A DNA stretch of 53,404 nt from Bacillota bacterium (GCA_023391105.1 JAEWBO010000012.1:1-53404); one strand, 5' to 3'. Counted from the first letter of the stretch, positions 44,807 to 53,129 are shown. Numbers and translations: made by a program. Notes: generated from the sequence alone by a model not told the origin.

Positions 44807-45271
44807 CTAGCCTTCCAAATCAAAATCCGAGTCGGAACCATAAAAGTGCAGTGGTTCTCCGCACTGTGAACAACTGTGCGCATACCAACTGTAAACAGCG
44901 CCACAAGTACAGCTCCAATTCGCTTTTTGTTCTTTCAGCCATATATCTGTGCCTTTTTCATTTAGTTTCACGGCGTTAGTAAGAATGTCAACATGATGAG
45001 CTATGCCATCATGTTGAAAAGCAGTCAGCATATTGCAGGGAAAACTACTGCACTGCCCGCAGTGTTCAAGCTGCTTTTGCTCTGCGCAGTCTCTGATGAT
45101 ACAACGCACACAACTTTTATACAGATTTGCACTGCCTGATCGACAGCCTTTGCACAAATACTCTTTTGTATGGTCAAGCATCAAATGTTGTCCTTCAGGG
45201 AGGGATGCCACAAAATGCTCGCACGCGCCACAATAAAGTCCGCATACGCCTACAAGGTCGTACTCTGGCAT
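44807..45271 (-). CDS. DUF3795-family Cys-rich protein
   Basis: 154 aa with 15 Cys. CGLYCGACE near the start and CKGCRSGSANLYKSCVRCII match DUF3795-like proteins. The C-terminus carries a zinc-ribbon-like pair, SCTCGAVYSWYAHSCSQCGE. Metal or iron-sulfur binding is likely; function is unknown. The gene is convergent with the permease and stands alone. Confidence 0.82.
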   Translation of the reverse strand: MPEYDLVGVCGLYCGACEHFVASLPEGQHLMLDHTKEYLCKGCRSGSANLYKSCVRCIIRDCAEQKQLEHCGQCSSFPCNMLTAFQHDGIAHHVDILTNAVKLNEKGTDIWLKEQKANWSCTCGAVYSWYAHSCSQCGEPLHFYGSDSDFDLEG

Positions 45272-45338
45272 AAAATCAACTCCATGTTAATATAGACAAA
45301 GAATATCACAAAAAGGATTATTTAACAATGTATTATTG

Positions 45339-46418
45339 TTATTGATATGACGCGCCGCCCATATCCCGCAGCATTGTCTTCATTCCCGATGTCATGACGA
45401 TATCGTTATCCGTCATCACCCATAGTGCTTCAACACCTTTAATGTTTTCCGCATACTGCAGGCTTTCTTCCGGCGGCATCAGAAAGAGTGCGGTAGAGAG
45501 CAGGTCTGCCTGTGCGGAATCCTCAAGAACGACGGTGACGGCCTTATAATAATCGGCAGGCATCAGCGTTTCGGGATCAATCAGATGATGATAATTCACA
45601 CCGTCTACAGTATAAAACCGCTCATAGACGCCGCTTGAGACAACAGATAGATTTGTTACAAACGCCACATCAAGCAAATTGGATTCATCCGTCGAACCCG
45701 CGAGAGGGCTGTCAGGATCTTTGATACCCACGCCCCATTTGCTGCGCACACCATCTTTGGGTGTGCCTATTGCACGAACATTGCCACCTGCGCTGATCAG
45801 CACGGAGTCATATCCCTTCTCGACAAGCTTGTCAGCCGCTATTTCCGTTGCGTAACCCTTGGCTACCGCACCCACGTCCAGCCGCATTTGGCTGTCGTTT
45901 AAATAGACGGTCGATGCTTGTTCGTCTATGATTACCCGCTCAATATCGGTATGCTGCATGGCATTTTCAAGCATGTCTATAGGGGGGAGCTGGGCTGTGA
46001 AGGGGTCATATTCACCGGCTTCCCGATAATCGTGCCAAATGTGAAGTACGCTGCCCATTGCCACATTGACCATACCGTTCGTCTTTGCATACCACTCTTT
46101 AGACAGCTTAAGCAAATCGATGATCCGCGTGTCAACCTCAACAGGCATCACACCGGCGTTATCGTTGATGGTTTTGATATTGTTTATGCCTTCGTAATCA
46201 TGATAGATATCATAGAGCTTATTAAGCTCAGAAAATGTATCATAAACAGTATGATAAATATCATCAAATTCTTCGTCGGACTGTGCATAAGCCATTATGA
46301 TGACGGATGTGTCGAACGTGTCTAAAAACTCACCGTTGTATTTTTTGGGCTTTGTCTGGCAACCGATCAACGGCAGCGACAAAGCAAAGCATAAAACCAG
46401 TAAGAATATCTTTTTCAT
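45339..46418 (-). CDS. apbE: FAD:protein FMN transferase
   Basis: 359 aa lipoprotein (lipobox LIGCQ, Cys about residue 20), start at 46418 preceded by AGGAACC; a longer frame adds 23 residues. ApbE domain: DTFDTSVIIMAYAQSDEEF near the start, MNGMVNVAMGSVLHIWHDY-type region (here TNGMVNVAMGSVLHIWHDYR), the FAD-binding segment DVGAVAKGYATEIAADKLV and VLISAGGNVRAIG. It transfers FMN from FAD to Thr or Ser of partner proteins outside the membrane. It follows the tandem-repeat lipoprotein gene, separated by a hairpin. The pairing suggests that lipoprotein is its substrate, as FmnB/PplA in Listeria. Confidence 0.95.
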   Translation of the reverse strand: MKKIFLLVLCFALSLPLIGCQTKPKKYNGEFLDTFDTSVIIMAYAQSDEEFDDIYHTVYDTFSELNKLYDIYHDYEGINNIKTINDNAGVMPVEVDTRIIDLLKLSKEWYAKTNGMVNVAMGSVLHIWHDYREAGEYDPFTAQLPPIDMLENAMQHTDIERVIIDEQASTVYLNDSQMRLDVGAVAKGYATEIAADKLVEKGYDSVLISAGGNVRAIGTPKDGVRSKWGVGIKDPDSPLAGSTDESNLLDVAFVTNLSVVSSGVYERFYTVDGVNYHHLIDPETLMPADYYKAVTVVLEDSAQADLLSTALFLMPPEESLQYAENIKGVEALWVMTDNDIVMTSGMKTMLRDMGGASYQ

Positions 46419-46442
46419 TATAAGTGGTTCCTTAACAGCAAA

Positions 46443-46475
46443 ATAATCCTTCCGGCATAAAGCCGGAGGGATTAT
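46443..46475 (-). other. Intercistronic hairpin between lipoprotein gene and apbE
   Basis: ATAATCC-t-TCCGGC pairs with GCCGGA-g-GGATTAT (one G-U), 14 bp around a 5-nt loop; on the minus strand it is followed by TTTTGC. It could partly terminate transcription so that the lipoprotein is made in excess over ApbE. Confidence 0.6.
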
Positions 46476-46501
46476 CTGCGGGTTCAAAGAAGTCTCGTTT
46501 A

Positions 46502-47602
46502 TCAGTCAGCGTTTGCAATCGCTTTCTCAACGGCTGCAATGTAATCCTCAACAGAGATTGTGACGCTGGATGTAAGATCCACTTCCTCCGGAACAGCCAG
46601 ATGAGCATCATCCTTCTGATAGGTTTTCATCGCCTTCACTTCGTCAATGGTTTTGCCTAGCATCCATTCGCCAAGCGCTGTAATCTGCTCATACCACTCT
46701 TTGCCGATAGAGGAGGCCTTCTTCATGCCGTACTCGTCGCCCAACTCCCTTTTGGTCATGGGCTTGGAGGATGCATCCGTAAGCAACGTGCCCGATTTAT
46801 CGAAATTAACCTTCACTTGGCCGTTATCGATTATTATGCCGATAATTTTGTTGTCCTCGTCAACAGTGACTGCCGCCATAATGACGTCGGCTTGACCGAC
46901 GGCATCAGCTTCGGCTGTCGCGCTTGCTGACTTAGCAATAGATGTGACGCTGCCGATACCTGTTCTGGTTGCGCCTTTGGCTTTAACACCAAAGCTCTTC
47001 GCGTTCTCAACTGCTTCTTTTACAACTGCCAAGTATCCACTAACAGATAACGTCACGCTGGATGTCAGATCGGCCTCTGTCGGAGCAGAATTATCGTTGA
47101 GCTGGATTCCCATGACTTCGTCGATGGTTTTGCCAACCATCCAATCTTCAAGCGCCGCAATCTGCTCATACCACTCTTTGCCGATAGAGGAGGCCTTCTT
47201 CATGCCGTACTCGTCGCCAAGTTCAACCTTCGTCGCAACCGGTTGTGTTGTATCTGTCACAAGCTGGCCTTCAGCGTCAAAGTTGACCTTTGGCTGAACC
47301 ATATCGATCTTCACATTGACAATTCTACCTTCGCTGTCGAGAGTGACGGCCGCCATGGTGGTGTCCATCTCCGCAAGAGCGTTAACGGCATTGCCTTCTT
47401 CATCTGTAGAAACGCTTGCGGATTTCGCAATGGAAATGTCGTTTCCAAGACCGGTCATCACAGCGCCTGTTGCAGTTTCTGTTACCTCTGCGGCAGCGGT
47501 TGCTGTCGGAGACGGAGATTCACTGGCGTTGTTATTGCCGCATCCGGCAAACGCTGCGAGTATCATCACCACGACCAAACCTAATAACAATACTTTTTTC
47601 AT
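46502..47602 (-). CDS. Tandem-repeat surface lipoprotein of the EET-like cluster
   Basis: 366 aa, start at 47602 because AGGAGGAAAC precedes it. Lipobox Cys at 21 (FAGCG), then a Ser/Thr/Ala-rich linker. Two repeats follow: about 50-204 and 213-366. Each opens TG(L/I)G...SIAKSAS, continues with (T/I)MAAVT and VKVNFD or PKVNFD, and holds the identical GDEYGMKKASSIGKEWYEQI block and DLTSSVT. The repeats are alpha/beta-like. A Thr in KGATRTGIG (209-217) resembles an FMN attachment site, but the matching position in the first repeat is ATGAV, so flavinylation is uncertain. Likely an electron-carrying surface lipoprotein, by analogy with PplA. Confidence 0.8.
   Translation of the reverse strand: MKKVLLLGLVVVMILAAFAGCGNNNASESPSPTATAAAEVTETATGAVMTGLGNDISIAKSASVSTDEEGNAVNALAEMDTTMAAVTLDSEGRIVNVKIDMVQPKVNFDAEGQLVTDTTQPVATKVELGDEYGMKKASSIGKEWYEQIAALEDWMVGKTIDEVMGIQLNDNSAPTEADLTSSVTLSVSGYLAVVKEAVENAKSFGVKAKGATRTGIGSVTSIAKSASATAEADAVGQADVIMAAVTVDEDNKIIGIIIDNGQVKVNFDKSGTLLTDASSKPMTKRELGDEYGMKKASSIGKEWYEQITALGEWMLGKTIDEVKAMKTYQKDDAHLAVPEEVDLTSSVTISVEDYIAAVEKAIANAD
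46682..46741. repeat. 60-nt exact repeat, copy 1 (second domain of the lipoprotein)
   Basis: Identical base for base to 47159-47218; encodes the GDEYGMKKASSIGKEWYEQI block. Silent positions match as well, so the internal duplication is recent or maintained by gene conversion. Confidence 0.9.
47159..47218. repeat. 60-nt exact repeat, copy 2 (first domain of the lipoprotein)
   Basis: Identical to 46682-46741; the sequences on both sides of the block have diverged between the two domains, though both encode the same domain. Confidence 0.9.
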
Positions 47603-47696
47603 TTTAGTTTCCTCCTGTATATCACTTATCAATATGATATCCAATTCGCGTTGTGCTATCGCTTACAGGTCATCATTTTAGATAAGTGTAAAAATA

Positions 47697-47725
47697 TTGA
47701 CTGACCTCTGTCTTATTGGTATGAT
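47697..47725 (+). promoter_or_regulatory. Sigma-A promoter of the prenyltransferase-NDH2 operon
   Basis: TTGACT (47697-47702), 17-nt spacer, TATGAT (47720-47725). The start codon of the prenyltransferase is 200 nt away, leaving a long, AT-rich leader with no structure that I recognise. The rest of the 47603-47926 divergent region has no gene. Confidence 0.75.
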
Positions 47726-47926
47726 TAGTAATAATACGCGCTTTACAAAAAATACCCTTAAGATTCTGATAAGTTTATCACAGATCATGGTAAAATAGAA
47801 CTGGTATTAATAACCATTGCGAATAGAAAAACGTTATTTTATAGGATAAGATTAGTAATAATTAACAATGGAAATCATCAATATTGTTTGATATGATGAT
47901 TTAAGCATTACAAAAGGATGTTCTGG

Positions 47927-48868
47927 ATGAACAAAAAACGTTCTTTGTTATTGAAAGGGTTCTGGCAGGTAGCCGATCCGAAAATCTGGATTGCATCCAC
48001 CATACCCATCCTGATAGGTGCCGCAATAGCGTGGTCATTCGGAAATCAAACAAAACCGCTTAGTGTACTTTGGTTTGTGCTGGCGGTTCTTGGTGTATTC
48101 ATTGTTGAAATTGCCAAAAACGCATTGAATGAAGTGGTGGATTATCAGTCCGGCGTGGACCCCGGCGTTGACGAGCAGCATAGGACGCCTTTTTCCGGCG
48201 GAAAAAAGTCAATTGTTCAAGGCCGCCTCAATATCACGCAATGTTTGTACATTGCGATTATATGCTTTCTGGCTGCCGCTGTAATCGGTTGTTTTTTGAC
48301 TTTCTTCGTAGAGCTTCAAATTTTCTGGGTAGGTCTTGCAGGGTTTGTGCTGGCAGTCATCTATAGCATGCCGCCATTTAAGCTTTGTTACAGAGGCCTT
48401 GGCGAATTCGCTGTGGGCATTGCGTTTGGACCTGTTATCGTGATGGGCATTTATGTGCTCATAGAAGGCCGGTTTGACTGGCTGCCGTTTCTGGCATCGC
48501 TTCCCATCGCATTTATGATCATCAATGTGCTGTGGATCAATCAGTATCCTGACTATGAGGTGGACAAAGCGCACGATAAGAAAAACTGGGTGGTGCGTTT
48601 AGGGAAGAAAAGAGCAGTATGGATATATGCGTTGCTTTTTGCATTGAGTTATCTGTCAGTGATAATGCTCGCGGTCTATGCGGCGAATTTTATCTGGCTG
48701 CTGCCGCTGCTGACAATTCCGCTGGCGGTCAAGGCTGTGAATAACTGCAGCCGCAATTACGATCAGATTGACAAGCTGATTGCTTCAAACGCGGCCACAG
48801 TTCAAATATACCAGCTTTTTGGTTTGTCTTTTATATTATGTGCTGTACTGGACGGTGTAGTTTTTTAA
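47927..48868 (+). CDS. UbiA-family prenyltransferase (MenA/DmkA-like)
   Basis: 313 aa with eight or nine helices. First Asp-rich motif NEVVDYQSGVD (68-78) and second DYEVDKAHDKKN (about 209) are the magnesium/prenyl-diphosphate sites of UbiA enzymes; the first matches 1,4-dihydroxy-2-naphthoate prenyltransferases. Makes the quinone tail attachment for (demethyl)menaquinone. ATG at 47927 has AAAAGGA at the right distance; an earlier ATG at 47918 sits on that site. First gene of an operon with NDH-2 and the polyprenyl synthase. Confidence 0.92.
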   Translation: MNKKRSLLLKGFWQVADPKIWIASTIPILIGAAIAWSFGNQTKPLSVLWFVLAVLGVFIVEIAKNALNEVVDYQSGVDPGVDEQHRTPFSGGKKSIVQGRLNITQCLYIAIICFLAAAVIGCFLTFFVELQIFWVGLAGFVLAVIYSMPPFKLCYRGLGEFAVGIAFGPVIVMGIYVLIEGRFDWLPFLASLPIAFMIINVLWINQYPDYEVDKAHDKKNWVVRLGKKRAVWIYALLFALSYLSVIMLAVYAANFIWLLPLLTIPLAVKAVNNCSRNYDQIDKLIASNAATVQIYQLFGLSFILCAVLDGVVF

Positions 48869-48884
48869 TTCATGGGAGGAAAAG

Positions 48885-50789
48885 ATGTCGAAGAAAGTTG
48901 TGATTGTGGGTGCGGGATATGCGGGTATCGAAGCAGCCATTAAGCTTAACAAAAAGGGAAGAAAAGACGATCTTGATATTACCATCATTGATCGCAACCC
49001 GTACCATACACTCCTTACTGAGATTCACGAGGTCGCAGGAAACAGGGTTGGAGAGGATGCGGTTAAGATACCGCTTAAGAGCATCTTCAGGAACACAAAC
49101 GTGAATCTTGTTATCGACAATATTGAGTCTTTTGATTTTGAAAACCGCAAGGTTGCTTCAAACATTCATGAATATCCATATGATTATCTGATTATGTCCA
49201 TCGGGTCGACACCCAATTACTTCGGCATAGAGGGTCTTGAAGAACACGGTTTTCCTCTTTGGTCGGTAGACGATGCAATAATGATCAGAGACCATATCGA
49301 GCACTGCTTTTATGAAGCGGAAACGGAAAAAGATGCGGCGCGCCGCAAACGGTTGCTCACATTTGTGGTTGGCGGCGCTGGTTTTACCGGCGTTGAGATG
49401 ATCGGTGAGCTGGGGCAGTGGGTCAAAAAGCTTTGCAGACATCACAACATTGATCGTAAAGAAGTCAAGTTGATCATCGTTGACATGCTCGATTGCGTGC
49501 TCAGTAACCTGTGCGATATAAACAGCAAAAGAGCCCATGATTACATGGATAAGATGGGCATCGAGGTCATATTGAGCACATCGATAAAGAAAGTCACACC
49601 GGAATACGTGGACATCGGCGAAAGAAAGATTGAAACAAACACGCTGATTTGGGCAGCCGGTGTACGCTCGGCGCTTGATGTCGAAAATATGATGCTTGAT
49701 AAAGGGCCCGGCAGACGTCTGATTGTTGATGAATTCTGCCGCACATCACACAAAAACGTATACGCCGTTGGCGATGTGGGCGCGCTGCTCGATGAAAAGG
49801 GCAAGGCGTTCCCCGCAATGGTGGAAACCGCGCTTCAGACAGGCGACGGTGCTGCGGCCAATATATTAAGCGATATAAGAGGTAAGGAGCCGGAACCCGT
49901 GAAGGTGAAGCTTCATGGCGTCATGGTCAGCATCGGCAATTACTTTGCGGTTGCGGATCTGATGGGAGTTAAGCCCGGCCGTTGGATATCGCTGTTCATG
50001 AAATATCTCGTGAACATGCATTATCTATATGGTATCATGGGCGTGAAAGGCGTTTGGGATTATCTTCGTGACGAGATATTGCACAGAAGACAGCACAAAC
50101 GCTTCCTGCAGCGTCATTACACAAAGACCGTTCAGGCATGGTGGCTCGTGCCGCTGCGTTTGTTCCTAGGCTGGACATGGGTATACGAAGGTATTAAAAA
50201 GGTGCAGGAAGGATGGTTTACATCACCAAAGCTGGCCAGCTTCTTAGGCTTTGCGTCGGGAGCAGACGCGTCTTCAACCGCCACAGGCGCAGAAGCCATT
50301 TCCGGCGCCTCGCAGGCTGCGGAGGGTGCGGGTGCTGTCGTCGAAAAGCTTATGAATATTGATCTTGGTTTCTTGGGGTTTTTCCTCGAAAGATCAGGTG
50401 AAGGGCAGTCGCTCGTGTTCCGTGTTCATTTCTTCCTGGTAGACTGGATCATCAACGGATGGGTGCTTGCCACGCCGGGCTGGGCGATGTTCTTTCAGGT
50501 GCTGGTCGTGATTCTTGAGATTCTCGTGGGCCTTGCGATATTCTCCGGTACATTTACCTTCCTCGCGTCAGTTGTGTCGCTCGGTCTTATCGCGATGTTT
50601 ATCACATCCACGGGCATGTACGATACAACATGGTGGATGCTGTTTGCGGCAATTGCGATAGCAGCCGGTGCAGGCCGTGCGTTTGGTTTCGACCACTGGG
50701 TGTTGCCGTACTTCGGAAGAGTATGGGATGCCACAAAGAAAAATGGTCGTTTAACGCTTATATTCGGAAAAAAATCTAAGCTGAAATAA
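48885..50789 (+). CDS. ndh2: Type II NADH dehydrogenase fused to a DoxX-like membrane domain
   Basis: 634 aa. The N-terminal 400 residues are NDH-2: FAD site VVIVGAGYAGIEAAIKL (5-21), NADH site FVVGGAGFTGVEMIGEL (160-176), and a second FAD segment VYAVGDVGALLD (about 292-303). The C-terminal 220 residues are hydrophobic, starting WWLVPLRLFLGWTWVYEGIK, which looks like DoxX, with a long Ala/Ser/Gly-rich loop (about 452-483). The fusion extends the usual ~400 aa length by half and should fix the enzyme in the membrane. Listeria Ndh2 of the flavin-based EET system likewise has a C-terminal membrane extension. SD GGGAGG precedes the ATG. Confidence 0.93.
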   Translation: MSKKVVIVGAGYAGIEAAIKLNKKGRKDDLDITIIDRNPYHTLLTEIHEVAGNRVGEDAVKIPLKSIFRNTNVNLVIDNIESFDFENRKVASNIHEYPYDYLIMSIGSTPNYFGIEGLEEHGFPLWSVDDAIMIRDHIEHCFYEAETEKDAARRKRLLTFVVGGAGFTGVEMIGELGQWVKKLCRHHNIDRKEVKLIIVDMLDCVLSNLCDINSKRAHDYMDKMGIEVILSTSIKKVTPEYVDIGERKIETNTLIWAAGVRSALDVENMMLDKGPGRRLIVDEFCRTSHKNVYAVGDVGALLDEKGKAFPAMVETALQTGDGAAANILSDIRGKEPEPVKVKLHGVMVSIGNYFAVADLMGVKPGRWISLFMKYLVNMHYLYGIMGVKGVWDYLRDEILHRRQHKRFLQRHYTKTVQAWWLVPLRLFLGWTWVYEGIKKVQEGWFTSPKLASFLGFASGADASSTATGAEAISGASQAAEGAGAVVEKLMNIDLGFLGFFLERSGEGQSLVFRVHFFLVDWIINGWVLATPGWAMFFQVLVVILEILVGLAIFSGTFTFLASVVSLGLIAMFITSTGMYDTTWWMLFAAIAIAAGAGRAFGFDHWVLPYFGRVWDATKKNGRLTLIFGKKSKLK

Positions 50790-50808
50790 TCTAAGGGGTA
50801 AAAGCAGA

Positions 50809-51780
50809 GTGTGGGAAAACCTGCCCGCTTTAAATAACGAGCTTGAACTGTTTGAAGCATTGCTGCAAAAACAGTTCAGCTCTAAAAAAAATATAAATTC
50901 TTTTCTTGATCGTTTATCTTTGGATATCATACAAAGCGGGGGAAAGAGGCTTCGTCCTGCCATGACGATTGCCGCCGCCATGCTTGGCGATTACCAGCGT
51001 GAAAAGGTGCTCAGCACGGCGCTCAGCGTGGAGCTGCTGCATACAGCGACGCTTGTTCATGATGATATCATCGACAATTCACTGCTGCGAAGAAATTCGC
51101 CGACGGTGTTTGCCACACAGGGCATTAATACTGCGGTTTTCACAGGCGACTACATCTATGTGAAGTCGATGCAGGCGCTGGCCGCCGCAGACCTGCCTAT
51201 GAAGTATTTAACGGAGCTGGCAAAGGCTGTTGAGGCGATATGCGTGGGCGAAGTGGAGCAGTTTCGGGGACGCGGCACACTGCCGGGATTCAAAACGTAT
51301 CTTTCAAGAATCAGCCGTAAAACAGCCGTTTTGTTTGCGGCCTGCTGTGCGGTCGGCGGGCATCTGGGCGGGATACCCGAAGAGTCCGTCAAGCATGCGG
51401 CACGTTTTGGCGCGTATTACGGCATTGCTTTTCAGATTAAGGATGACTTGCTGGATATGCTTGATAACCCGAATAAAATCGGCAAGCCCGTCGGCAACGA
51501 TTTGAAGGAAGGCGTCGTGACGCTTCCTGTCCTGCTGGCAGCAGCGAAGGACGATAAGCTTCGTGGCCAGATATCAGACTTTTTAAGCGGGCTCAAGAAG
51601 AAAAGACCTGCTCAAAGAGAGATCAAACGGCTTCTAAAACTTGTGATTGATGCCGACAGCATTCAAGACACAGAGGTTATATTGAATAAATACATTGCCA
51701 AAGCGAAAAAATTCCTAGACAAACTGCCTGAATCACAGGGCAAGGAGATGCTTGGCTATATACTTCAAAAGACTTTTTAA
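50809..51780 (+). CDS. Polyprenyl diphosphate synthase (DmkB/HepT-like)
   Basis: 323 aa from a GTG with AAGGGG upstream. First Asp-rich motif LVHDDIIDNS (D85,D86,D89) and second FQIKDDLLDM (D212,D213,D216) are complete, plus GGKRLRP (44-50) for isopentenyl diphosphate. Chain length (likely hepta- to octaprenyl) cannot be read from sequence. It starts 20 nt after NDH-2 and would supply the side chain for the quinone made by the prenyltransferase. Confidence 0.93.
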   Translation: MWENLPALNNELELFEALLQKQFSSKKNINSFLDRLSLDIIQSGGKRLRPAMTIAAAMLGDYQREKVLSTALSVELLHTATLVHDDIIDNSLLRRNSPTVFATQGINTAVFTGDYIYVKSMQALAAADLPMKYLTELAKAVEAICVGEVEQFRGRGTLPGFKTYLSRISRKTAVLFAACCAVGGHLGGIPEESVKHAARFGAYYGIAFQIKDDLLDMLDNPNKIGKPVGNDLKEGVVTLPVLLAAAKDDKLRGQISDFLSGLKKKRPAQREIKRLLKLVIDADSIQDTEVILNKYIAKAKKFLDKLPESQGKEMLGYILQKTF

Positions 51781-51798
51781 TAGCTCCTGTCATACTGA

Positions 51799-51839
51799 GC
51801 TTGCCGACTATGCAATGGACTAGTATCCCATGGATAACG
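51799..51839. repeat. Intergenic repeat unit, copy 1
   Basis: 41-nt unit gcttgccgactatgcaatgg... ending ATAACG; a second copy lies 83 nt on with one mismatch. The core contains ACTAGT and CCATGG and is nearly self-complementary (ATGG...CCAT). Confidence 0.85.
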
Positions 51840-51881
51840 AATTGAGAATCCTTTCCACTGCGGGGCTCCATATCATATTGG

Positions 51882-51922
51882 GCTTGTCGACTATGCAATG
51901 GACTAGTATCCCATGGATAACG
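51882..51922. repeat. Intergenic repeat unit, copy 2
   Basis: Matches copy 1 at 40 of 41 positions (T for C near the start). Similarity extends loosely upstream (GCTCC...TCATA.TG.GC). Two units in an 83-nt period; no third copy is seen in the window. Confidence 0.85.
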
Positions 51923-51986
51923 TAGCAAAGAATTTTTTTACACTGCCGTAATGAGAGCAAGCGAAGCACCATCTTGAAGCACCATC

Positions 51987-52706
51987 TTATTGAATTTTAC
52001 TTTTCAAATCTTTAATGCATCTGTCCAGAACGCGTTTTCCGTATTCCGCCGAATACTCAGGCGCTGTTTGTGCGAACCATTCACCGCCCTTCGCGCGCTC
52101 GGGCTTTACCAGCGTTAAATCAGGGCGCAATGCGGCCAATAACGAGCATTCGACTTTTCCGGCATGGTCATAACCAAGTTCCTCCTGTATGGCGCGGCTC
52201 ATGACCGGCAGCACCTTCACGGTGTTCATTTTCTGCATGACGATCTCCAGATCGCCTGCGATCGCGAACCAGCCGCGTCCGTCCTGTTCCTCCATCATAT
52301 CAAAGAAGGTTTGTTTGGCAGCCTTAAGGCATGCCAGAGAAAGCGGGAAGAGAATCTCCATGTCATACTGATGGTGGATGAGGATATAGATGTTGGTCCA
52401 GCCGCCTTCTATAAAGGCGCGGAGCAAGCCTTTGATATACTGCTCAAACACATCCATATCCAAGTGGATGGTGCCTTTTTGAGGGCCAGAGGCTGCATAG
52501 CTGGACGGTGCGTATGAGAAGGTCGGAGCCAGGACGATATCGCTTTGCTGCTCCAGTAGTTTAGCAATTCCCTCGGTGATGATAATATCCGTACCGCATA
52601 CGCTGTGCTGACCATGATATTCCAAGTTGCCAATCGGAACAAGCAGAGGCACATTTTTTACCTGTGCCGTTTTTTGTTCATCAGGAAACATAAGATCATA
52701 AAACAT
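51987..52706 (-). CDS. Creatininase-family metal-dependent amidohydrolase
   Basis: 239 aa from 52706, where GAGGTGAG precedes the ATG; a 12-residue longer frame has no site. Family segments: PLLVPIGNLEYHGQHSVCGT (metal ligands E, H, D; about 19-38) and HAGKVECSLLAALRPDL. The usual NGHGGN motif is replaced by LIHHQYDME (about 110), which is unusual. Probably an amidohydrolase in the creatininase/FAPy-like group; substrate unknown. Lone gene; the region 51781-51986 downstream holds the two repeats, and 52707-52949 shows no gene. Confidence 0.82.
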   Translation of the reverse strand: MFYDLMFPDEQKTAQVKNVPLLVPIGNLEYHGQHSVCGTDIIITEGIAKLLEQQSDIVLAPTFSYAPSSYAASGPQKGTIHLDMDVFEQYIKGLLRAFIEGGWTNIYILIHHQYDMEILFPLSLACLKAAKQTFFDMMEEQDGRGWFAIAGDLEIVMQKMNTVKVLPVMSRAIQEELGYDHAGKVECSLLAALRPDLTLVKPERAKGGEWFAQTAPEYSAEYGKRVLDRCIKDLKSKIQ

Positions 52707-52949
52707 TTGACTCACCTCATAATCAGTATTGACGAGGAACATGCTTTATAACCCGAAATCTATCAGACGCAGCCGTCTGGACAGACACAGAGCATGCAAA
52801 ATGCCCCGAAAGCGAAGGAAGACGATCGTTGTCATACCGATGCCGTGGAACGGTACCTTTCAACGCCCTTTTTTCCTCATAACCGCATGGTCTGTGAAAT
52901 ATATTTACTTTCACAAAATAATAAGTATAGAATATGCGTATTGAAGCTG

Positions 52950-52978
52950 TTGAGTTTTGGCAAATAAGAGACTATAAT
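52950..52978 (+). promoter_or_regulatory. Candidate promoter of the msmX-type gene
   Basis: TTGAGT (52950-52955), 17-nt spacer, TATAAT (52973-52978). It would give a transcript with a leader of about 350 nt before the ATPase start codon. Confidence 0.65.
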
Positions 52979-53129
52979 AGTATGCAAATATGTATGTTTT
53001 GAAACATATAGTCATTACCTGTTAAATCAATTTGTAACCCGTTGTATCCAATCGTAAGACATGGAATCCGAATAATCTGTGAGACAAATTATATGATCGG
53101 TATAAGTGGAGATTGCCGATGATATTGAT

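Noticed and set aside
51799..51922. CRISPR array
   Set aside because: Only two units, an intervening stretch of about 42 nt that is partly related to the repeat flank, and no cas genes.
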